Shown piece after piece: positions 32,316 to 42,721 of a stretch of 64,000 nucleotides of DNA; within the stretch, counting starts at the first letter, position 1, and each line of letters opens with the position of its first letter. The notes under the pieces are model-generated. The model was not told the origin of the DNA and did no database searches. It was given only the letters and a program-made list of their open reading frames with translations. The DNA is from Metopolophium dirhodum (taxonomy: Eukaryota; Arthropoda; Insecta; Hemiptera; Aphididae), in contig NC_083560.1 of NCBI RefSeq assembly GCF_019925205.1, positions 33,092,270-33,156,269 of the forward strand. The letters are read 5' to 3'. The translations under genes and the position numbers were made by a program.

Positions 32316-32508
32316 ATTTTTTGCATTTTTTTTTTTTTTTTTTTTTTATCTATCAAGTTTAGTATATAATACGCTTGCAAAGTAAAAACGCTTTCAGTTC
32401 AAAGTATATCCCTCATCGGTTATATTACATCAAATTTTTAAAAAAAATAATTACGTTTATAGTTTAAAGGTTTTTTAATTATTAAAAAGAAAAGAACTTT
32501 AATTTGTT

Positions 32509-33129
32509 ATGGGTCTACCGGTAATTGTGTCAAAATCGGTATTTGACATACGTCCATTTGGTAAGAAGAGTGTTACGGTTGGACTATTAATCAGCAAACA
32601 AATTTCAATTATTGTGTTATTAGAGTGTAAGTTAACGAAAAAAATTATTACATTAAATTTAGAGCAATGGTGTACGCTCATGTCTGAATCTAATTACATT
32701 TCAATTACTAACAACTTACATACCAGGTGTAGACGTGTAAAAATTACTGAGAACTTTACATATTCAATTAATGTGAAGCAGAGTTCAATAACCTTGCATA
32801 TAAATGATGATTATATTACACTCTCGCATATAGATTTCTGCAGACTAAAACAACTTCAACATTGTGTCGACCTTTATATCGCAGAAAAACAGAAACGTCT
32901 ACCGAGTTTTCAAACAACATTCGATGCAGCTTACGAACTGATTAAAAACGATGTCCGTGGTTTGCCCATCAGTTGCCAGAGAAACGAATTCACAAACCAG
33001 TATATACAGAACTATGATTTTAGTTATTATTCTCATCTACAAAACGATGACACTTCATTTTTGTATGAGATTTTACAATTTCATTTTAATGTAATGTCTG
33101 ACATGATTTTACAGGACTTAATAGTATGA
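32509..33129 (+). CDS. Polinton protein of unknown function, possibly PC4-like ssDNA-binding
   Basis: 206 aa with a clean ATG start. Residues ~12-60 have the strand pattern and LNLEQWCTLM segment reminiscent of the PC4/Sub1 ssDNA-binding fold (which ends in a conserved Leu-Ser/Asn-x-x-Gln-Trp helix). Residues ~75-120 (VKITENFTYSINVKQSSITLHI then LSHIDFCRLKQL) look like a second, weaker repeat of the same layout. The C-terminal ~85 residues are helical. If PC4-like, it could coat ssDNA made during protein-primed replication. The gene call is firm; the fold guess is weak. Confidence 0.7.
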   Translation: MGLPVIVSKSVFDIRPFGKKSVTVGLLISKQISIIVLLECKLTKKIITLNLEQWCTLMSESNYISITNNLHTRCRRVKITENFTYSINVKQSSITLHINDDYITLSHIDFCRLKQLQHCVDLYIAEKQKRLPSFQTTFDAAYELIKNDVRGLPISCQRNEFTNQYIQNYDFSYYSHLQNDDTSFLYEILQFHFNVMSDMILQDLIV

Positions 33130-33212
33130 TATAATACAAATTCATTTATATTTATGTATTGTTTTTTTTATTAAATAAATAAAAATATTTTTATACTACA
33201 TTTTTTTTTTTT

Positions 33213-34167
33213 TCATGCGGCTAATTTATTTCTTATTGTACGACGTTCCGGGTCTTTCAAAATTACATCAAATATAACCTGCATGGTCTCGTTTAAACTT
33301 GTATTGAGAGTCTGATCTTTTGACTTGTCCGATGTCGTCACCTTGACAGATGCCTCAGAGTGTCGCCACCTGCAACATAAATTAATTATTCAATCAGTTT
33401 GGCAGTGAATAAAAACTAATGATTTTTTTCATTTAGCAATAGTTTTTTAATTAAAAAATAAACCAAAGTCTAGTCTTTACCTTTCCTTTGTTGGGACGTT
33501 GTGTATATTCGCACACTTGTAATGTGTTATCGTCCAATAATCCGTCGGCTTTTCGTCTGGATTAAATTGGCTTTTGATGGTAGCCAAACCATCTCCCTGA
33601 CGAAAAGTGACAGAATTAAAAATCTCTTCATCAAATTCTTCCGCCCGCAATTTCTCTTCGAGAATTTCTCTGTATGATGAACTCTAAAAAAAAAAACAAA
33701 TAAATAAATTCATGCCATAATTCATAACCTTAGAATATTAGATAAAGTATTAATATGATAAATTATTATTTATCTTACTGTTTTCATCTGTTTTTTTTTG
33801 TTTTTTTTGTCTACTGTTTTTTCAGCCCCTCTTTTTAACGATGTTTTGACCTGCTTTGAAGTAGAAGGCTTTTTTGTGTCCAGGGACTCAAATTCGTTCT
33901 ATAAAACATAAACTAAGGTGAATAACTATAAATGTATGAGTGGCTTACAGCCGATCTCTAAAACAATATTGAGCAACGTTACAGTCACACTCTAATTATT
34001 ATTTAATTTTAATATTATGTTTAAAATAAAGTTATAATCAACCACGAATTTATTATAACCATAGCGTTGAGTAGTTTTACGACTGACCTCCAATTTGCTT
34101 TAGTTATTAAAGTGATTCAATTACTAACCTCTGATCCGGAATCGATGATCGAAGTTCTGTAAGACAT
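33213..34167 (-). CDS. Four-exon spliced Polinton gene, 172 aa, function unknown
   Basis: Exons on the minus strand: 34167-34129, 33898-33779, 33683-33481 and 33369-33213, joined by GT..AG introns of 230, 95 and 111 bp. The summed length is 519 nt, which keeps one frame from ATG to TGA. Exon 1 encodes MSYRTSIIDSGSE. Exon 2 is Lys/Thr-rich (KKNKKKQMKT), possibly a nuclear signal. Exon 3 holds the conserved-looking core (LRAEEFDEEIFNSVTF, then DEKPTDYWTITHYKCANIHN). Exon 4 ends in a basic tail. A TATA-like CTTATATAC lies upstream near 34244-34252. It faces away from the plus-strand leader at 34690. No family recognised; it could be a regulatory or virion protein. Confidence 0.75.
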
Positions 34168-34355
34168 CTTGAAGCTGAATTGTTATAGATGATGAAGAAG
34201 TTCTAGTTGCTGAATGTTGACTGTAATATTGCTGTTAATACGCTAGCCTTATATACTGTAATGTTTCCACTACCATAGATACTTTGAAATGTGGAATATT
34301 CATAGCAATGTTCATTAAACCAGCCAACGCCCTTAATTTGTCCTCTTATTAATAT

Positions 34356-34487
34356 CAGTTTTATTCCGCCAACGGTCTTATACGACCTCCTATCGATACT
34401 AGTTTTTATTCGGACAACGCCCAGTTTTATTCCGCCAACGGTCTTATACGACCTCCTATCGATACTAGTTTTTATTCGGACAACGCC
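34356..34487. repeat. Tandem duplication, 66-bp unit
   Basis: Two adjacent near-perfect copies (34356-34421 and 34422-34487) begin CAGTTTTATTCCGCCAACGG and include TATACGACCTCCTATCGATA. They lie between the divergent promoters of the spliced minus-strand gene and the plus-strand leader, so they may hold regulatory sites. Confidence 0.75.
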
Positions 34488-34679
34488 CTAAAATTTGACC
34501 TAGCTATTTTTAAATGAATATTCCGGACTACGGTCAACACCAATACATACATTATATATTATAATTACTATTACTACAAAATAACTTAGTTGTTTTTAAA
34601 ATTAATATTACATGAACAGGTCATACGATTTCTTCGAATAGAATGTAAGTTTTAAACGATAACTAGGAAAGTAGGAGAT

Positions 34680-34943
34680 GATTCTCGACTATATAACGCA
34701 GCATTTGATAGTCAAACGATATCAGTCCAGCTTGTGTTCTCTACCAGCAACAACAAGCGGCAGTCATTCACCATCGAATATTGAAAATACTTCAATCCTA
34801 CCAAGTTTACCAGTCCAGCATCGACATCATCAATAAGGGTTCATCACTCAACATTGGAAAATACTTCAAACCTACATAGTTTACCAGTCCAACACCGGCA
34901 TCATCAACAGTCATTCGTCTCTAAACATTAGAAAATACTTTAA
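34680..34943 (+). promoter_or_regulatory. Plus-strand promoter and non-coding leader exon with splice donor
   Basis: A CTATATAAC TATA-like box (near 34689) is followed by three diverged tandem units of about 70-90 bp, each starting AGTCCA and ending near GAAAATACTT. The block ends in GTAAGTACC, a strong splice donor (GT at about 34944). No ATG is present before the donor, so this looks like an untranslated first exon feeding a downstream gene. Confidence 0.5.
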
Positions 34944-35109
34944 TGTAAGTACCTATTTATTTCATTATTTATATATTTTTAAAAAAAAAAATCATCTTAT
35001 CGAATCTAAAACTCCACATCTTTACTAGTTTTTAAACGAAAAATAATACACGATAGCAAAAAACATAACATAACATAAGCGTTTAGGGAAGTGGTTATAA
35101 GTGGTTATA

Positions 35110-35175
35110 ATGAACCGATATTCAATAGTTTTATTAGTAATTTTAATATTAAATGTACAAGGTTTTTATAATTAA
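35110..35175 (+). CDS. Micro-ORF resembling a signal peptide
   Basis: 21 codons: Met, a short polar start, then IVLLVILILNV and QGFYN. This looks like a secretory signal or one membrane segment. A possible donor (CAAG|GT) lies inside, so it may be a leader exon of a spliced secreted product. Short enough to be chance. Confidence 0.25.
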   Translation: MNRYSIVLLVILILNVQGFYN

Positions 35176-35684
35176 TTTTTTTTTTTAAATTTAAAAGGTT
35201 GATTAATTAAAATATCTATGTTTATCATGTTGTATATTAAATGGTTAAAAAAATGTTAGAAAGTTGAAATAAGTTGAAAAAAAACAAGTGTATACAGTAT
35301 GTATATGATTATAATTATATGAATAACATAATATAAAAACTTGATTATTATAATATATAAAATATAGACATATTAGCTTACATTAAATTATTCACTATGC
35401 TGACTGATATATTATAGTCATTTTAACTACCATAATGTATATTTAATGATTAAAAAATGCTAAAAAGTAGGGATACGTTTAAAAACAAGTTTGTATTCCG
35501 TATACAGTATGTAAATGATTATATTTATTGAATAACATGATATAAAACTTGATTATCAGCTAACTTTAAATTATATCCAATGCTAGTTGATATAGGAACC
35601 AGTTTCTAATTATCAGATTTTTTTTTTTTTTAACATATTTCTTTATATATATTAGTTCTAACATTTTTTTAACCATTTTAAATA

Positions 35685-36065
35685 ATGAATTCTCACAATG
35701 ATATTTTAAACGAAATAGACTATTATAAACAAATGATTGAAAGTTATACAGAAACGGATGAAAAAGACCATTTCATGAGAAGATGGAGACTTAAACAGAA
35801 TAAAAAAAATATTAAAAATATAAAATATCAATTGTTTTTAACTAGAATAAGTCCTTCTCCTTCTCTCAATGTAACTTATATTAACGAATATTATATACAT
35901 ACATGTGTATTAAAAGAAAAATTGCTTTTTTTTAAAGAAGAGAAAGAAAAGATCCTTATATTTTATCGTTCTAGATGTACCGACTATTGGCAATGTATAA
36001 ATAATTTTAATATGCAGATACAAAATCTTAATTATCAGTTACAGGAATTGGGTACAATCTGTTAA
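35685..36065 (+). CDS. Small coiled-coil Polinton protein
   Basis: 126 aa, charged and helical, with heptad-like runs at both ends (LNEIDYYKQMIESY; MQIQNLNYQLQEL) and a basic middle (RWRLKQNKKNIKNIKYQ). No known domain. It lies in the accessory block between the leader exon and PolB, and its codon use is similar to neighbouring Polinton genes. Confidence 0.6.
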   Translation: MNSHNDILNEIDYYKQMIESYTETDEKDHFMRRWRLKQNKKNIKNIKYQLFLTRISPSPSLNVTYINEYYIHTCVLKEKLLFFKEEKEKILIFYRSRCTDYWQCINNFNMQIQNLNYQLQELGTIC

Positions 36066-36490
36066 AAACAAAATAAGATTATATTTTTTTAATATAAAGT
36101 ATTGTATTTATTATGTTTATGTTTAAAAAATAATTTGATGATAGACACATGTAAATAAATAAACATTCTAAATTAAAAGTTTTTTGTTCAATTATTTAAT
36201 TGTAAATAAGCTAAATATACCAACCATACAAAAAAAATGTTTTATTTATTAATTGAAGTAAACTTAACATAATAATCACAAACTAATGTTTATAGATGAT
36301 GTATAACCATAATTTATTTTAATTTGTTGATAATATTTATACATATGTGTGAATACATAAGCTAGTCTATTATTATAAGTATTATTCACTAATTAATATA
36401 CACTATTTTATTTTTTTTATTACTATCAGTTAGTGTATAAAAAAAACTATGACATTTTCAGAATAAAAAAAAAAAAATAAAAAATAAAAA

Positions 36491-36778
36491 ATGGAATCAA
36501 AATCATTTATTATGGATGAAATTAACGATGTTATCCGAAAGGCCGAGCAAATTGATCAAGCAATGGATGAGGCAGCAGTAGAATTAAAAAAAAAAATTAA
36601 AATTATTGATATAAAAATAAAAAAAGCGGGTTTAAAACAAAAAAAAATAATGAATGAAAAAAAAAAGATTGCAAATGATTATTTACATTTGCTACATACA
36701 GATAAGAAACGTGAAAAAAATATTCGAAAAGAATTATCTATATTATATGCACAGTACAATTATATGAACAATGGTTAA
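36491..36778 (+). CDS. Small lysine-rich coiled-coil protein
   Basis: 95 aa. After MESKSFIMDEINDVIRKAEQ, nearly the whole chain is a basic helix (KKKIKIIDIKIKKAGLKQKK). A coiled coil is likely. Its position just before PolB recalls small DNA-binding or terminal-protein-like genes of protein-primed replicons, but no sequence evidence ties it to that role. Confidence 0.55.
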   Translation: MESKSFIMDEINDVIRKAEQIDQAMDEAAVELKKKIKIIDIKIKKAGLKQKKIMNEKKKIANDYLHLLHTDKKREKNIRKELSILYAQYNYMNNG

Positions 36779-36961
36779 TAGTAATTCATAATTTTCTTGT
36801 TTTCATTCATTATTTTTTCACCTCAAAACAGCTTTTTTTATTTTTTATGTTTTGTAAATATATTCTAAATGTATTAATTTATTTGAATGATATTTTAAAT
36901 AAAATGATCTTTCTACATTATTATATTTTTTTTTTTTTATATATTCTATTACAGTTTCATC

Positions 36962-39900
36962 ATGAAAAGACAAACGGTGAGAAAATGCCAGCGGACAATT
37001 TCTACTGATAAAGAATTATTCGAAATTGAACGATTTAAAAAATGCTCGAAAACTTTTATCATAAAAAATACATTGGATTTTATAGATTACACGCTTTTTT
37101 TAAACTATATTTCAGAGAAATTAATTTTTAAGTTAAAAGAATCGTGTAAAAATACATCTATAAAATTTAATTTAGTCGTGGATAGTGTTTACGAAAGAAT
37201 TATTACACAAGAAGTACAGGATATTGCATTCAAAACTTTTAATGTTCTTGCATGTAATTCATCTAATTTTAAAAAAATACTAAACGATATGTTCAATAAA
37301 TTGTTGCGGGAAGAGACAGATTTTACACAGAAAGGTTCTGGATGGACGCTTAAGGTAATAGAAACATTACAGTTGAGAATCAATATAGTGAATCCTCTTA
37401 AAGGAGGAACATATATTGATTTACCTAAGTATATTAAAGATAAAAGAGCGATTATTAATGTGAAAAATAGTGATAATAAATGTTTTAAATATGCATTATT
37501 ATCCAAGTTTGATAATCGCTCTAATAAAACTAATTTTCATGAAAAATATTTTAAGATGTTAGAGTTAAAAAGTAGTTTAAATTTTAAATGTGTTGATTTT
37601 CCAACACCAATCAGTCAGATACCTAAATTTGAACGTATAAACAATATTTCAATAAATATTTATAGTTTGAATGACAAAAAAACTATTTTTCCCTTGTATG
37701 TATGTAATACCGAAAGAAATGATCATTTTGACCTATTTTTGTATAATAATGATGAAACATCGCATTATTGTTATATTCATAATTTTTCAAGATTAATCAG
37801 AAGTCAGAAAACGAAAAATTGTTCGAAGCTAATTATTTGTAAGAGATGTTTCACAACTTTTGGTACTCAACCGTGCAAAAGTAAGCTTTGGGGTGTAGAA
37901 GGATTAAATGAACATCGACGCAATTGTGGAAAGAATCCGTTGGGGAGGCCTATAATGTTTGAAGAGGGGGATGATGATTTCATCTATTTCAAAGGTTATA
38001 AAAAAACGCAGAGGATTCCATTTGTCATTTATGCAGATTTTGAATGTATATTAACTCCTAAACAACCTAATAAATTCATTAATAGACGTAAAAAACAAAA
38101 AAATCAGAAAACTCATGTTACACATTTACATGCAATTATGAGCTATGGGTTTTATGTAAAAGTTGACTATAGTATTATATCGAAAGAGCTGGTAAAACAG
38201 TTTGAAATTCCGACGAAAGTAATTATTTATAGAGGTAAGAAAGCTGCAAAAAAATTTATGAAAAATATGATCGATATTGGAAATGAAATTAATAAAATTT
38301 ATCAAATTAATACACCGATGGACAAATTAACTGATAAAGAGGAACAACGTTTTCAAAGAACCAAGTTCTGTCAAAAATGTTCAAAACATTTTAAAAACAA
38401 TAATTTGGTTAAAGTTCGAGATCACTGTCATTTTACTGGCAAATATAGGCAATGTCTCTGTCTTCAATGTAATTTCGAAATAACTAGTCCATCGTTCGTT
38501 CCAATATTCTTTCATAATTTATCTTATGATAGTCACTTCATAATTCGGGAACTAGGTTGCGATGATAAAGATATTCATATTATTCCTAATTCATCGGAAA
38601 AATATATATCCTTTAGCAAGGAAATCGCACCTAGATTTAGTATTAAATTTGTCGATACATTCCGTTTTATGAGTGAGTCGCTAAGTAAACTTGCAGCCAA
38701 TTTATCTGAAGATAAGTTGAGGTTTAGAGAAACCCTAAAAATATTTTCAATCAAATCATTAGATTTAGTTACACGGAAAGGAGTCTTCCCTTACGAATAT
38801 GTCGATAGTTGGAGTAAATTAGACAATGCTTTTTTACCATCAAAGCTTGAATTTTATAACTCGTTAACAGATGAACAAATTAGTGATGAAGATTATAGAC
38901 ATGCAAAAAATGTATGGAATACATTTGACGTAAAGACTTTGGGTGAATATAGCGATCTTTATTTAAAAACTGATGTTACCATACTAGCTGACGTGTTCGA
39001 AAATTTTAGAGACATATGTTTATCTACTCTCAGAATAGATCCTGCTCATTATATGACTGCCCCTGGATTTGCTTTTGATTGTATGCTTAAGTATACAAAG
39101 GTTAAATTAGAGAGGTTAAAGGATTATAATATGTTACTCTACTTCGAAAAATCAATCCGAGGCGGTATTTGTCAATCAACTAAAAGATATGCTAAAGCAA
39201 ACATACCAAATATTGAAGGATTGGACTATAATTCGAATGAACCGATTACTTGGATTACATATCTCGACTGTGTAAATTTATATGGAAAGTCTATGTTGAC
39301 AGAACTACCTTTTAAAGATTTTGAATGGGTTGATGATCTCGACATAGATGTAACTAAAATTTCTGAAGATTCTGAAGTAGGATATATATTAGAAGTTGAT
39401 ATCGAGTACCCTAAACATTTACATAAAACCCATAATGATTTTCCGTTTTTACCGTTTAACGAATGCCCACCGAATTCGAAAGTTGAGAAATTGTTAACTA
39501 CTCTATCACCGAAAAAAAACTATATTGTACATTACAAAAATTTAAAACAAGCGATTTCTCACGGTCTTAAATTAGTAAAAATTCATCGAGCTATCCGCTT
39601 TTCACAAAAAAAATGGATGGCATCATACATTGAGTTCTGTACAAAAATGAGAGCAGAAGCAAAAAATGAGTTTGAAAAAAATTTCTGGAAGTTGTTAATT
39701 AATAGCGTTTTTGGTAAATGTATGGAGAATGTCCGAGCAAGAACTTCTATAAAACTGGTTTCATCAGAAAAAAAAGCGAATAAACTAATGACAAAAACTA
39801 GTTTTAAAGACAGAACTATATACTCTAAAAATCTCATGGCTATTCACCAACATAAGGAAACTATTAAATTCGATAAGGCAATTTATGTGGGATTTGCAAT

Positions 39901-40501
39901 TTTAGACGTTTCGAAAACATTTATGTACGATTTTCACTATAATGTCATGAAGAAAAGGTATGGTACTAAAATTAGTTCTTTATATTCGGATACTGATTCC
40001 TTGATATACGCTATTCAAACTACAAATTTTTTCAATGATTTAAAAAATGATTTATTACCATATTTTGATACATCTAACTATCCCAAAGACCATTATTGTT
40101 TTAGCGAATTACATAAAAGTCAGCCAGGCTTTTTCAAGGATGAATTGAAAGGAATTATACTTAAAGAATTCGTTTCATTAAGACCGAAATTATATGCGTA
40201 CAAAACTGTAGACGGTACTGAGGAAAAAAAAGCAAAAGGCGTAAAGAAATATATTATTAAAAAACATATGCAATTCGAAAATTATAAGGATATACTACAC
40301 GCTTTTATAAACCATTTATCTGTTAAGGATAAATTAACTCACAGGGTCATGAATTTTATCCAATCAAACAAACATGTTGTTCAATCGAAAACAATGAACA
40401 AACTTGTTCTAAGCGCTAATGACGATAAACGTTATATAAATGACGACGGGATAAATACTTTGGCTTATGGTCACTACAAACTAGATAAATTATATAATTA
40501 A
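36962..40501 (+). CDS. polB: Protein-primed family B DNA polymerase
   Basis: 1179 aa. The N-terminal ~340 residues are unassigned apart from a Cys/His cluster (CKRCFTTFGTQPCK ... HRRNCG), and may include the terminal-protein region. Exonuclease motifs: YADFEC (D359, E361), FFHNLSYDSHF and LYLKTDVTILADVF. Residues ~465-505 hold a Cys/His insertion with RDHCHFTGKYR and CLQCN, like an endonuclease VII-type HNH zinc site. Polymerase motifs: A, YLDCVNLYGKSM (D769); B, LINSVFGKC (N914); C, YSDTDS (1008-1013). All catalytic Asp residues are present and the frame is intact, so it is probably active. It replicates the linear element from its ends in the nucleus or in a virus-like cycle. Confidence 0.95.
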   Translation: MKRQTVRKCQRTISTDKELFEIERFKKCSKTFIIKNTLDFIDYTLFLNYISEKLIFKLKESCKNTSIKFNLVVDSVYERIITQEVQDIAFKTFNVLACNSSNFKKILNDMFNKLLREETDFTQKGSGWTLKVIETLQLRINIVNPLKGGTYIDLPKYIKDKRAIINVKNSDNKCFKYALLSKFDNRSNKTNFHEKYFKMLELKSSLNFKCVDFPTPISQIPKFERINNISINIYSLNDKKTIFPLYVCNTERNDHFDLFLYNNDETSHYCYIHNFSRLIRSQKTKNCSKLIICKRCFTTFGTQPCKSKLWGVEGLNEHRRNCGKNPLGRPIMFEEGDDDFIYFKGYKKTQRIPFVIYADFECILTPKQPNKFINRRKKQKNQKTHVTHLHAIMSYGFYVKVDYSIISKELVKQFEIPTKVIIYRGKKAAKKFMKNMIDIGNEINKIYQINTPMDKLTDKEEQRFQRTKFCQKCSKHFKNNNLVKVRDHCHFTGKYRQCLCLQCNFEITSPSFVPIFFHNLSYDSHFIIRELGCDDKDIHIIPNSSEKYISFSKEIAPRFSIKFVDTFRFMSESLSKLAANLSEDKLRFRETLKIFSIKSLDLVTRKGVFPYEYVDSWSKLDNAFLPSKLEFYNSLTDEQISDEDYRHAKNVWNTFDVKTLGEYSDLYLKTDVTILADVFENFRDICLSTLRIDPAHYMTAPGFAFDCMLKYTKVKLERLKDYNMLLYFEKSIRGGICQSTKRYAKANIPNIEGLDYNSNEPITWITYLDCVNLYGKSMLTELPFKDFEWVDDLDIDVTKISEDSEVGYILEVDIEYPKHLHKTHNDFPFLPFNECPPNSKVEKLLTTLSPKKNYIVHYKNLKQAISHGLKLVKIHRAIRFSQKKWMASYIEFCTKMRAEAKNEFEKNFWKLLINSVFGKCMENVRARTSIKLVSSEKKANKLMTKTSFKDRTIYSKNLMAIHQHKETIKFDKAIYVGFAILDVSKTFMYDFHYNVMKKRYGTKISSLYSDTDSLIYAIQTTNFFNDLKNDLLPYFDTSNYPKDHYCFSELHKSQPGFFKDELKGIILKEFVSLRPKLYAYKTVDGTEEKKAKGVKKYIIKKHMQFENYKDILHAFINHLSVKDKLTHRVMNFIQSNKHVVQSKTMNKLVLSANDDKRYINDDGINTLAYGHYKLDKLYN

Positions 40502-40681
40502 AGAAAAAAAAGACTTGATAAATCTCCAATCGGTATAAACAGAAAGCGCTATCAAACGGTAGTGAAGTAAATTTTTTTTTTTTTTTGTTTTTAAAAAAAT
40601 TACAAACTGAAAACAAATAATTATTTCAACTTTTTTCTGACATTTATTATAAAAGTATTACATGTTATACATAAAAAATTA

Positions 40682-41599
40682 TTATTTAAAAATATCTGAT
40701 GATGTTATCCACGAATTTTGACTTGAATCAAAACCCAACCATTTAACAAACATTTTATTCCCAACTTTTTTCACAATACGTTCAATAAGAAAGGTGTTTG
40801 GAAAATTAGTTAATTTAATTTCCTGTTCATAAAAACCACCTAAGATTATATTGTTTGATTCATCCTTTAGTTGATAAGTTACTGGATTTGTCTGTAAAAC
40901 TTTTGAAACTGTAAATATTTCCGTTGTCCAATTCGGGGTATATCCTTTACTAAATATATGTTTATACTTAGATATTCGTACTTTATCGCTAACTTTAAAT
41001 TTTGGTTTATACAATGTTTGTAAATTTTTATATGTACTAAATTTAATTCTGTTTGTATCCATTCGAGCTTCATTAGGTGTGCATTTGATTGTTCTATGTT
41101 TTGTATTATTATAGTTATTTATAATTTTTGATATTGTATTATACCAATTCCATGTACCTGTTGCAGTGAAATGTTTATATATATTATTTTTAAGTGTTTG
41201 TATCACACGTTCTGCGATTGAACATTTAATAACACTGTATGAACTGTAATGTTTAATTTTATATTTTTTCATTAAATCTTGAAATTGAGTATTATAAAAT
41301 TCTGTACCATTATCTGTCTGTAAAAATTTCGGATTAGCTTTTTTCAATATATTAACCATTCCTTTTGTACATTCTTTTGCTGATTTATTTTTCAGCGGTT
41401 CCACAAATACATATTTGCTATATGTATCTATAACAACTAATATAAATTTAAAACCGTAATTTTTTTTAGAATGAGATTGCATATCCATTAAATCAGCTTG
41501 CCATAGGTCGTCAATAAACCGTGTAACCACACTACGTCTAGGAAATATTTTTCTCGCTGGTCGATGTAGCTCATTAGCTATACCCTCTAAGGTCGTCAT
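40682..41599 (-). CDS. int: Retroviral-type integrase with C-terminal chromodomain
   Basis: 305 aa. Catalytic core: WQADLMD (D36), LQTDNGTEF (D96) and IAERVIQTLK (E130), with ~33 residues between the last two acids, close to the usual 35. A basic SH3-like segment follows (KFKVSDKVRISKYKHIF), then a chromodomain at ~268-305 (IERIVKKVG, FVKWLGFDSSQNSWI). It inserts the element with a 6-bp duplication and the chromodomain may steer it to marked chromatin. The start ATG (41599) overlaps the upstream gene's stop in TAATG, suggesting reinitiation or a shared transcript. Confidence 0.93.
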   Translation of the reverse strand: MTTLEGIANELHRPARKIFPRRSVVTRFIDDLWQADLMDMQSHSKKNYGFKFILVVIDTYSKYVFVEPLKNKSAKECTKGMVNILKKANPKFLQTDNGTEFYNTQFQDLMKKYKIKHYSSYSVIKCSIAERVIQTLKNNIYKHFTATGTWNWYNTISKIINNYNNTKHRTIKCTPNEARMDTNRIKFSTYKNLQTLYKPKFKVSDKVRISKYKHIFSKGYTPNWTTEIFTVSKVLQTNPVTYQLKDESNNIILGGFYEQEIKLTNFPNTFLIERIVKKVGNKMFVKWLGFDSSQNSWITSSDIFK

Positions 41600-42618
41600 T
41601 ATGCTATAATATTTCTCTCACGCAGTTCTTCTAAAATAGATATGATTTCGTTATTAACACCAGTATTACCAACACTTTGCGATGATGTCAAAAGATTTAA
41701 TCTAGTTACTAGCTCATTCGGATCGTCATAATAAACTAATTGGGTTTGAGGTAAGACATCTTTATATAAGCCACTACCTGTCTTAGGATCAGGTGATGAA
41801 GTAAAATTAATCATATCTGTAGACATACGATCTGAAGGTGAAAAACTGCTTGCTGATTGATTAAAATCAAATGGATCATTTTCTTGTGTTATTTTTCTAC
41901 GTTTGGCGTTTAATAAGCCAAAAGGACTAGAAGGTAAAGTATTGTTAAATGATTTTAAGTTAATTCGTGGAGTTGTATTCTCATTAATTTTATCTATTTC
42001 TTCATTAAACTGTTTTTCCTCCATTTTCATTCGATCATACAACGGTTTTACAACAGTCACCCATTTATGATACCTTGAGGTTCTAGGTTTTCCATCTGCT
42101 TTTAAATGGACTCCAGAAGTTTTCAAAATATTGTAATAAGATTCTATATCTTCTATAGTTGTTTTTTTTGGTTCCTTATCACATAATAAAGACCATAAAC
42201 CTGGTGTGAATTTATAATATTTATTAAGCAGCAGTAATTTACCGTGACTAAAAGTTACAGAATGTTTTCCTATTTTATATGAATCACTATTTTTATCATA
42301 ATGCATACCATAGGATTTATCATAACGTATTGATTTAGGACGGTTATTTAAAAAATTTTCAAATGGTGAATTTATTTCGTTATCATCATCATCTTCACTA
42401 GTGCATGAGGTTTCTGATTTATTTTCTAGTACAGTTGACTGTGTGTTACATATTTCATTTTGTTTTGCATGTGTACTCAATGGTTCAATTATTGGTTTAA
42501 ATGCCTCACGGAAATAGTTTTCAGAATCTATAACACCACGTTTCATTTCCATTATTTTTCGTTTAATATTTTTTTTTGATGTTATTAAATTTTCCAATAA
42601 AACTTTTTGTTTGTTCAT
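41599..42618 (-). CDS. Conserved Polinton protein of unknown function (DUF8207-like)
   Basis: 339 aa. Residues ~105-215 form a conserved module: YGMHYDKNSDSYKIG, TPGLWSLLC, then SYYNILKTSGVHL and SRYHKWVTVVKPLYD. I believe it matches a domain of unknown function seen beside integrase genes in arthropod Mavericks (DUF8207). The flanks are low-complexity and Ser/Asn-rich, typical of a virion or scaffold protein. Head-to-tail and overlapping with the integrase. Confidence 0.8.
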   Translation of the reverse strand: MNKQKVLLENLITSKKNIKRKIMEMKRGVIDSENYFREAFKPIIEPLSTHAKQNEICNTQSTVLENKSETSCTSEDDDDNEINSPFENFLNNRPKSIRYDKSYGMHYDKNSDSYKIGKHSVTFSHGKLLLLNKYYKFTPGLWSLLCDKEPKKTTIEDIESYYNILKTSGVHLKADGKPRTSRYHKWVTVVKPLYDRMKMEEKQFNEEIDKINENTTPRINLKSFNNTLPSSPFGLLNAKRRKITQENDPFDFNQSASSFSPSDRMSTDMINFTSSPDPKTGSGLYKDVLPQTQLVYYDDPNELVTRLNLLTSSQSVGNTGVNNEIISILEELRERNIIA

Positions 42619-42721
42619 TGTAAATAATAAAAGTACTATACCTGTATCGTATGACTGTCGATAACACTATGTAGATAATAACTGTGTGACGGTATATTTA
42701 TATAGGTATAAATATATAAAA

